Shown here: in pieces, positions 6,257 through 9,435 of the stretch
Numbering within the stretch: the first letter of the stretch is position 1
Layout of the letters: each line of letters opens with the position of its first letter
Position numbers and translations under genes: made by a program
Assembly (NCBI GenBank): GCA_946482585.1
Contig: CAMLSI010000194.1
Span: forward strand, 1-9,435
Reading direction: 5' to 3'
DNA from: an uncultured Lysobacteraceae bacterium
GTDB taxonomy: Bacteria > Pseudomonadota > Gammaproteobacteria > Xanthomonadales > Rhodanobacteraceae
DNA length: 9,435 bases
Notes under the pieces: model-generated
The model's input: only the letters and a program-made list of their open reading frames with translations
Told to the model about the DNA's origin: nothing
Database searches by the model: none

Positions 6257-6850
6257 TCAGCGCCGCGGTGGGCGGCGGTGCGCATCGCCGCCGATGATGA
6301 CGCGCGACTCTCCCGGCGCCAATCCATCGAGCGCATACGCACCGATGCGCACGCGCACGAGACGCAAGGTCGGCAGCCCGACTGCGGCGGTCATGCGCCG
6401 GACCTGTCGATTGCGTCCTTCGCGCAAGGTGAGCGCGAGCCAGGCGTCGGGCACGTTCTTGCGGAAGCGGATCGGCGGATCGCGCGGCCAGATATCAGGC
6501 GCTTCCATCCGCTGCGCCGCGGCGGGCAGGGTCGGTCCGTCGTTGAGCAGTACGCCGCGGCGCAGCGACTCCAGAGCCTCGTCGGTGACCGTGCCTTCGA
6601 CCTGTACCCAGTAGGTCTTCGCTTCCTTGTGGCGCGGATCGGTGAGGCGATGCGCGAGCGCACCATCGTCGGTCAGCAGCAACAGTCCTTCGGAATCAGC
6701 ATCCAGCCGGCCCGCGGCGTAGACGCCGGGCTGGCGAACGTAATCGGCCAGTGTCGGCCGCGGCGGCGTGCCGTTGTCGGTGAACTGGCACAGCACGCCA
6801 TCGGGCTTGTTGACCGCGAGCAGCAGGGGGGGGGCCGCGCGGATGTGCAC
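6257..6850 (-). CDS. rluE: 23S rRNA pseudouridine(2457) synthase RluE
   Basis: RluE isomerises U2457 (E. coli numbering) of 23S rRNA to pseudouridine. The 197-residue product matches the RsuA/RluB/E/F family and RluE in particular: NKPDGVLCQFTD (14-25), GVYAAGRLDADSEGLLLLT (42-60) with the catalytic Asp at D50, LNDGPTLPA (102-110), WPRDPPIRFRK (121-131), LREGRNRQVRRMTAAVG (142-158) and PTLRLVRVRIG (160-170). Like RluE it has no N-terminal S4 domain. E. coli RluE is 217 residues, so the N-terminus here is about 15-20 shorter. The start is uncertain: the best candidate is GTG at 6850, 19 bases after the upstream stop and with no visible Shine-Dalgarno. A run of nine C (6834-6826) sits across codons 6-9, so slippage or a base-count error could hide the true start. 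The C-terminus is Arg/Pro-rich. The gene lies between two methyltransferase genes in a tight minus-strand series. Confidence 0.92.
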   Translation of the reverse strand: MHIRAAPPLLLAVNKPDGVLCQFTDNGTPPRPTLADYVRQPGVYAAGRLDADSEGLLLLTDDGALAHRLTDPRHKEAKTYWVQVEGTVTDEALESLRRGVLLNDGPTLPAAAQRMEAPDIWPRDPPIRFRKNVPDAWLALTLREGRNRQVRRMTAAVGLPTLRLVRVRIGAYALDGLAPGESRVIIGGDAHRRPPRR

Positions 6851-6869
6851 AACCGCGCGCCGGCGACGG

Positions 6870-7820
6870 TCACTGCTTGACGGGTTCGGTCGGCGACGCG
6901 GCCGCGGCGGCCGGCTTCACGAACTTCAGGGTCATGCGGTCGGATTCGCCGATCGCAGCGTACTTTTCCTTGTCCTTGTCGCCGAGCGCATACGACGGCG
7001 GCAGGGTCCAGACACCCTTTTCGTAGTCCTTGGTGTCCTTGGGATTGGCGTTGATCTCGCTCTTCTCGGCGAGCTGGAAGCCCGCGTCGGTCGCCAGCTT
7101 GATCACGTACTCCTCGGTGATGTAGCCCGAATCCTTGATCTTCTCGAGATCGGCGCCGGCGACGGCACGGTGATCGGTCACGCCGAGCACGCCGCCCGGC
7201 CTCAGCACGTCGAACGCGGCCTTGAATACGGCGATGTCGTTTTTCCACATCATGAAGTTATGGACATTGCGGAAGGTCAGGACCATGTCGGCGGTGGCCG
7301 GCGGGCCGAACTTCGGCGCGGACATCGGGAATTCGCGCACTTCGACCGAACCGTAGTGCTCGACATCGGCCGCGAGCTTGTCCTTGAACGCCTGGTTGGA
7401 CTTGGCGAGGTAGTTCCGGGTGCCTTCCTTTTCGGCCGTCGCCGCGTCGACGGTCACGGCGATGAGCTTGCCTTCGGCCTTGACCATCGGAGCGAGGATT
7501 TCGGTGTACCAGCCGCCGCCCGGCGTGATCTCGACGACGGTCATGGTCGGCTTCAGGCCGAAGAACGTCAGCGTTTCGCGCGGATGGCGATAGACATCGC
7601 GCGCCTTGTTGGCGTCCGAGCGCCAGGCGCCGGCCAGTATCTGATCGAGATCGGCGGGCGCGGCGGCCACGGCCGGCGGCGGAGTCGTCGGTGCCGGAGC
7701 AACGGCGGGAGCGGCCGGCTTCGGCGCTTCGGGCGCGGCGGCGGGCTTGGCCGGTTCCTGGCCGCCGCCGCAAGCGGCGAGAACCAGAGCGAGGGCGAAC
7801 GGCAGGGCGAGCTTCTGCAT
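6870..7820 (-). CDS. Predicted envelope lipoprotein with class I SAM methyltransferase fold (COG4798-like)
   Basis: From ATG 7820 the product is 316 residues. MQKLALPFALALVLAAC is a lipoprotein signal with lipobox L14-A15-A16-C17, and the glycines after Cys17 contain no Asp+2 inner-membrane retention signal. Residues 21-56 are a Pro/Ala/Lys-rich linker. The rest resembles a predicted methyltransferase family: VVEITPGGGWYTEIL (95-109) as a variant motif I, GKLIAVTVDA (117-126) as strand 2, DMVLTFRNVHNFMMW (178-192), VLRPGGVLGVTDHRA (205-219) and DSGYITEEYVIKLATDAGF (230-248). SAM is not known to be available outside the cytoplasm, so the fold may bind another ligand or be non-catalytic. GGAG five bases upstream supports this start; an in-frame ATG at 7862 would put 14 residues ahead of the signal peptide. 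TGCTAGCCT (7861-7853) looks like an extended -10 box that also favours 7820. rluE starts 19 bases downstream. Export is clear from sequence; enzyme activity is inference. Confidence 0.87.
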   Translation of the reverse strand: MQKLALPFALALVLAACGGGQEPAKPAAAPEAPKPAAPAVAPAPTTPPPAVAAAPADLDQILAGAWRSDANKARDVYRHPRETLTFFGLKPTMTVVEITPGGGWYTEILAPMVKAEGKLIAVTVDAATAEKEGTRNYLAKSNQAFKDKLAADVEHYGSVEVREFPMSAPKFGPPATADMVLTFRNVHNFMMWKNDIAVFKAAFDVLRPGGVLGVTDHRAVAGADLEKIKDSGYITEEYVIKLATDAGFQLAEKSEINANPKDTKDYEKGVWTLPPSYALGDKDKEKYAAIGESDRMTLKFVKPAAAAASPTEPVKQ

Positions 7821-7852
7821 GACGGCTCCGAAACGCGGGGTGAAGGGGCGGC

Positions 7853-7861
7853 AGGCTAGCA
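7853..7861 (-). promoter_or_regulatory. Possible extended -10 promoter element for the lipoprotein-rluE operon
   Basis: TGC followed by TAGCCT on the minus strand fits an extended -10 (TGnTAnnnT) and would start transcription near 7846, about 26 bases before the lipoprotein ATG. No convincing -35 box is seen 16-18 bases upstream. The 108-base gap to the lysR stop leaves room for an independent promoter. The evidence is weak. Confidence 0.3.
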
Positions 7862-7928
7862 CGCGGCGCCGGAAGGCCGTAATCGCCCGCGAGCCATGTC
7901 GTGGTGCAAATGCGCCGGAACGGCAACC

Positions 7929-8852
7929 TCAGCGCGCACGGGGTCGCCGACGCGGCTTCACGGCGGCGGCCGTCGCGGCGCTGTGCTGCGCGGCCTCTTC
8001 GAGCACCCAGGCACGGAACGCCGCGACTCCGGGATGCGTCGCCGAGCGCGGCGGATAGACGAGGTAGTGCGACCACTCCGCACGCAGTCGCTCCGGCACG
8101 AGCACGACGAGGCGTCCCGCATCGATGTGCGGCTTGACCATGGTCAAGCGGCCCAGCGCGACGCCGAGACCTTCGAGCGCGGCACGATGCAGCGTCTCCG
8201 TATCGCCGAAGTTCGCGACATAGCGTTTCGGCGGCTGGCCGCCGAACTCATGGAACCAGTCGGCCCAGCGATCGCCGGGATCGCCGAGCAAAGGCCAGCG
8301 CGCGAGTTCGGCCGGCGCCGGCAAGCGGCTGCGACGCTTCAGGAGCTGCGGGCTCGCGACCGGCGTTATCCATTCATGGAAAAGATGGATGGCATCCAGT
8401 CCGGGCCAGACGCCGGGTCCGAAACGCAGCGCCGCGTCGATGGGTTCCTTCGTGAAATCGATGAGGCCGATGCCCGAGTGCAGATGCAACTCCAGCTCCG
8501 GATGGCGCGCGACGAAACGGGGCAGCCGCGGTACGAGCCAGCCCGAGGCAATGGTGGGCATCATGCTGATGCGGAGCGCACCTTCGCGGCTCTGCCGCGG
8601 CGGCTGCAGCGCACGTTCGATCGCCGCGAGCGGTCCTTCGACCGCATCGAGCAGGCGTTCGCCGTCCCCGGTGAGGCTGACGCCGCGCGGTCCGCGCACG
8701 AACAGGGTCTGCTGCAGGCGCTCCTCGAGGGCGCGTATCTGGTGACTCAGCGCGCTGACCGTGAGATTCAGCCGCTGCGCCGCGCGCGACAGATTGCGTT
8801 GCTGCGCGGCGAGCACGAACGCCTGCAGCGCGGACAGCGGGATTCGCGCCAT
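7929..8852 (-). CDS. LysR family transcriptional regulator (GcvA-like)
   Basis: This 307-residue DNA-binding regulator has the LysR layout. The winged helix-turn-helix covers about 5-64, with LSALQAFVLAAQQRNLSRAA and the recognition helix NLTVSALSHQIRALEERL (29-46), then LFVRGPRGVSLTGDGERLL. A linker helix leads to an effector-binding domain from about 92: ALRISMMPTIASGWLVPRLP (92-111), HPELELHLHSG, IDAALRFGPGVWPGLDAIHL and a second lobe to about 290. These motifs match the GcvA-like subgroup, often called glycine cleavage activators by annotation, but the effector cannot be read from sequence. The last 20 residues are Ala/Arg-rich and basic (KPRRRPRAR), beyond the usual end of the fold. GAGGA (8866-8862) nine bases before the ATG is a good Shine-Dalgarno. 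LysR regulators commonly control the divergent neighbour, so the 57-residue ORF at 8973 is the likeliest target, with self-repression via the shared region. Confidence 0.93.
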   Translation of the reverse strand: MARIPLSALQAFVLAAQQRNLSRAAQRLNLTVSALSHQIRALEERLQQTLFVRGPRGVSLTGDGERLLDAVEGPLAAIERALQPPRQSREGALRISMMPTIASGWLVPRLPRFVARHPELELHLHSGIGLIDFTKEPIDAALRFGPGVWPGLDAIHLFHEWITPVASPQLLKRRSRLPAPAELARWPLLGDPGDRWADWFHEFGGQPPKRYVANFGDTETLHRAALEGLGVALGRLTMVKPHIDAGRLVVLVPERLRAEWSHYLVYPPRSATHPGVAAFRAWVLEEAAQHSAATAAAVKPRRRPRAR

Positions 8853-8865
8853 GTTGAATTTTCCT

Positions 8866-8897
8866 CAAGCCTGGCTTGCAAAGATGTCGCTTTTTGC
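8866..8897. promoter_or_regulatory. Inverted repeats in the lysR / small-ORF divergent region (candidate LysR operator)
   Basis: Two adjoining dyads lie just upstream of lysR. The first is CAAGCC-T-GGCTTG (8866-8878), a perfect six-bp repeat with one central base, touching the lysR Shine-Dalgarno. The second is GCAAA...TTTGC (8878-8882 and 8893-8897) with a ten-base spacer, close in size to the interrupted dyads (T-N11-A type) bound by LysR proteins. A TACGCT hexamer at 8914-8919 might be the -10 box of the small ORF. Operator function is inferred from position and symmetry only. Confidence 0.35.
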
Positions 8898-8972
8898 GGG
8901 GATTCGGCGCGACTACGCTCTCGCAACCTTCAAGCAGCGTCAACTCCCGCTGCGCTACGACGGAGCAATACC

Positions 8973-9146
8973 ATGGCCTCGATCTGGAAAGAACTGCTGT
9001 TCATGCACGGTCATTTCGTGCGCCCCGAGGACTTGCTCGACCATGCCTACGGCAAGGCCGCCCAGGCCGCCGCGCAGCGCGATGCGCTTGCGCGCACGGA
9101 ACCGGCCGTCGACGCGGACGGCCTCGCCTGCGGCGGCTGCCGCTGA
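8973..9146 (+). CDS. 57-residue small protein divergent from lysR, C-terminal CGGC motif
   Basis: This is a small ORF that I do not recognise with confidence. It begins MASIWKELLFMHGHFVRPED, continues with an Ala-rich helical stretch (HAYGKAAQAAAQRDALA) and ends DGLACGGCR. CGGAG at 8961-8965 lies seven bases before the ATG, a well-placed Shine-Dalgarno, so translation is plausible despite the short length. Two histidines (H12, H14) near the start and C53 and C56 at the very end could bind a metal or form a redox pair; this is inference. There is no signal peptide or membrane segment, so it is probably cytoplasmic. It is divergent from the GcvA-like regulator across 120 bases and is the natural candidate for its control. 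It converges on aceK, with a strong hairpin between them. A chance ORF cannot be excluded, but the Shine-Dalgarno and the position within a regulatory pair argue for a gene. Confidence 0.68.
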   Translation: MASIWKELLFMHGHFVRPEDLLDHAYGKAAQAAAQRDALARTEPAVDADGLACGGCR

Positions 9147-9163
9147 ACAATCGTGCCGGCGAA

Positions 9164-9191
9164 CGCGGCGGCGCAGGAATGCGCCGCCGCG
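9164..9191. terminator. Strong GC hairpin between the small ORF and aceK
   Basis: A perfect 12-bp stem (9164-9175 with 9180-9191, CGCGGCGGCGCA and its complement) closes the loop GGAA, a GNRA-type tetraloop. It begins 18 bases after the small-ORF stop on the plus strand and ends two bases from the aceK stop on the minus strand. It could therefore mark transcript ends in both directions. No T-tract follows on either side, so it may be a Rho-linked or RNA-stabilising 3' end rather than a textbook intrinsic terminator. Confidence 0.55.
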
Positions 9192-9192
9192 C

Positions 9193-9435
9193 TCAGAGAA
9201 ACGGCTGACCGAGCAGCGCTGCCGGCGTCAGGCACGCCACTGTCGGATACGGCGGCACGTCGATGCGTTCGCCTGCCGCGATGCGCTGCTGCAACGCGAG
9301 CCACCAGCGCACGTCGAAGATATCGCCGTGGCGCTCGAGCAGTGCCGCACGCAGCTCGTCCGTGAGACCCAGAAAGCGCGGAAACTGCTGCGGAAACACG
9401 TCGTGCGGACCGACGTACCAGGCATCGCCGCCGCT
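9193..9435 (-). CDS. aceK: Isocitrate dehydrogenase kinase/phosphatase, C-terminal fragment (runs off right edge)
   Basis: AceK phosphorylates and dephosphorylates isocitrate dehydrogenase, setting the split between the TCA cycle and the glyoxylate bypass. The minus-strand frame is open from the right edge to TGA at 9195-9193, giving 80 codons. It includes DAWYVGPHDVFPQQFPRFLG, LRAALLERHGDIFDVRWW and LALQQRIAAGERIDVPPYP. These line up by eye with the E. coli AceK C-terminus (W-Y-x-V-x-x-x-D-V-F-P-E-E-F, then D-L-F-x-x-x-Y-W-x-x-L-Q-x-R-I). A GTG at 9399 is in frame but internal: the WYVGPHDVFP motif spans it, so this is a truncated gene and not a small protein. Full-length AceK is about 570-600 residues, so the kinase/phosphatase active site lies outside the window. 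Its presence suggests that the organism runs a regulated glyoxylate shunt. Confidence 0.88.
   Translation of the reverse strand, partial: SGGDAWYVGPHDVFPQQFPRFLGLTDELRAALLERHGDIFDVRWWLALQQRIAAGERIDVPPYPTVACLTPAALLGQPFL

Noticed and set aside
5678..6880. A 400-codon plus-strand open frame
   Set aside because: It is antisense to the methyltransferase and rluE, both clear from motifs. It is Arg/Gly/Asp-rich with no recognisable domain.
6768..7859. A 363-codon plus-strand open frame
   Set aside because: It is antisense to the lipoprotein gene. Its product has low-complexity Gly/Arg ends and no family features.
7821..7862. The longer start of the lipoprotein methyltransferase at 7862
   Set aside because: It would place 14 residues before a complete lipoprotein signal peptide, and it has a worse Shine-Dalgarno than the ATG at 7820.
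7896..9146. A 416-codon plus-strand open frame ending with the 57-residue protein
   Set aside because: Most of it is antisense to the LysR gene. Only the last 57 codons, starting after a good Shine-Dalgarno at 8961-8965, are credible.
9193..9399. An independent 68-residue protein starting at GTG 9399
   Set aside because: The AceK C-terminal similarity continues upstream of this GTG to the window edge, so it is an internal codon of aceK.

Overview
The window is high-GC bacterial chromosome. It most likely comes from a gammaproteobacterium of the Xanthomonadales/Rhodanobacteraceae type. That placement is inferred from recognisable tatD, rluE and aceK orthologues, a GcvA-like LysR regulator, and a secreted protein with a G-x-W-x-D...SGEG / WFTY-x-x-x-G-x-P-x-W domain of a kind I associate with Lysobacter/Dokdonella-like bacteria. 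No tRNA, rRNA, IS element, prophage gene or CRISPR array is visible.

Layout, left to right. (1) At 1-1669 lie two minus-strand genes for exported proteins: the first 74 codons of an Ig-like-domain protein that runs off the left edge, and a complete 408-residue secreted protein. A perfect 16-bp hairpin terminator separates them. This end looks less GC-rich than the rest. (2) At 1848-2633, tatD (3'-5' DNA exonuclease / metal hydrolase) is on the plus strand. (3) At 2715-4876, a two-gene plus-strand operon encodes a MotA/TolQ/ExbB-type proton-channel subunit with a long cytoplasmic tail and a MotB/OmpA-type peptidoglycan-anchored partner with a long coiled-coil stalk. It resembles the ZorA/ZorB motor of Zorya defence but has no Zorya effector genes, and it is the most interesting item here. 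(4) At 4919-7820, four minus-strand genes form a probable operon, in transcription order: an envelope lipoprotein with a SAM-methyltransferase fold, rluE, a cytoplasmic SAM methyltransferase, and an exported SRPBCC/START-like protein. (5) At 7929-8852 is a GcvA-like LysR regulator, and divergent from it at 8973-9146 is a 57-residue small protein ending in a C-G-G-C motif. The 120-bp gap between them contains inverted repeats. (6) At 9193-9435 is the C-terminal end of aceK (isocitrate dehydrogenase kinase/phosphatase), entering from the right edge.

Most genes are housekeeping (tatD, rluE, aceK) or envelope-related. The MotA/MotB-like pair should form a membrane ion channel that applies force to peptidoglycan, with an unknown load. 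The methyltransferase/rluE/SRPBCC cluster is grouped by spacing and strand; a shared pathway is not evident. Functional calls come from reading motifs by eye, without database searches.
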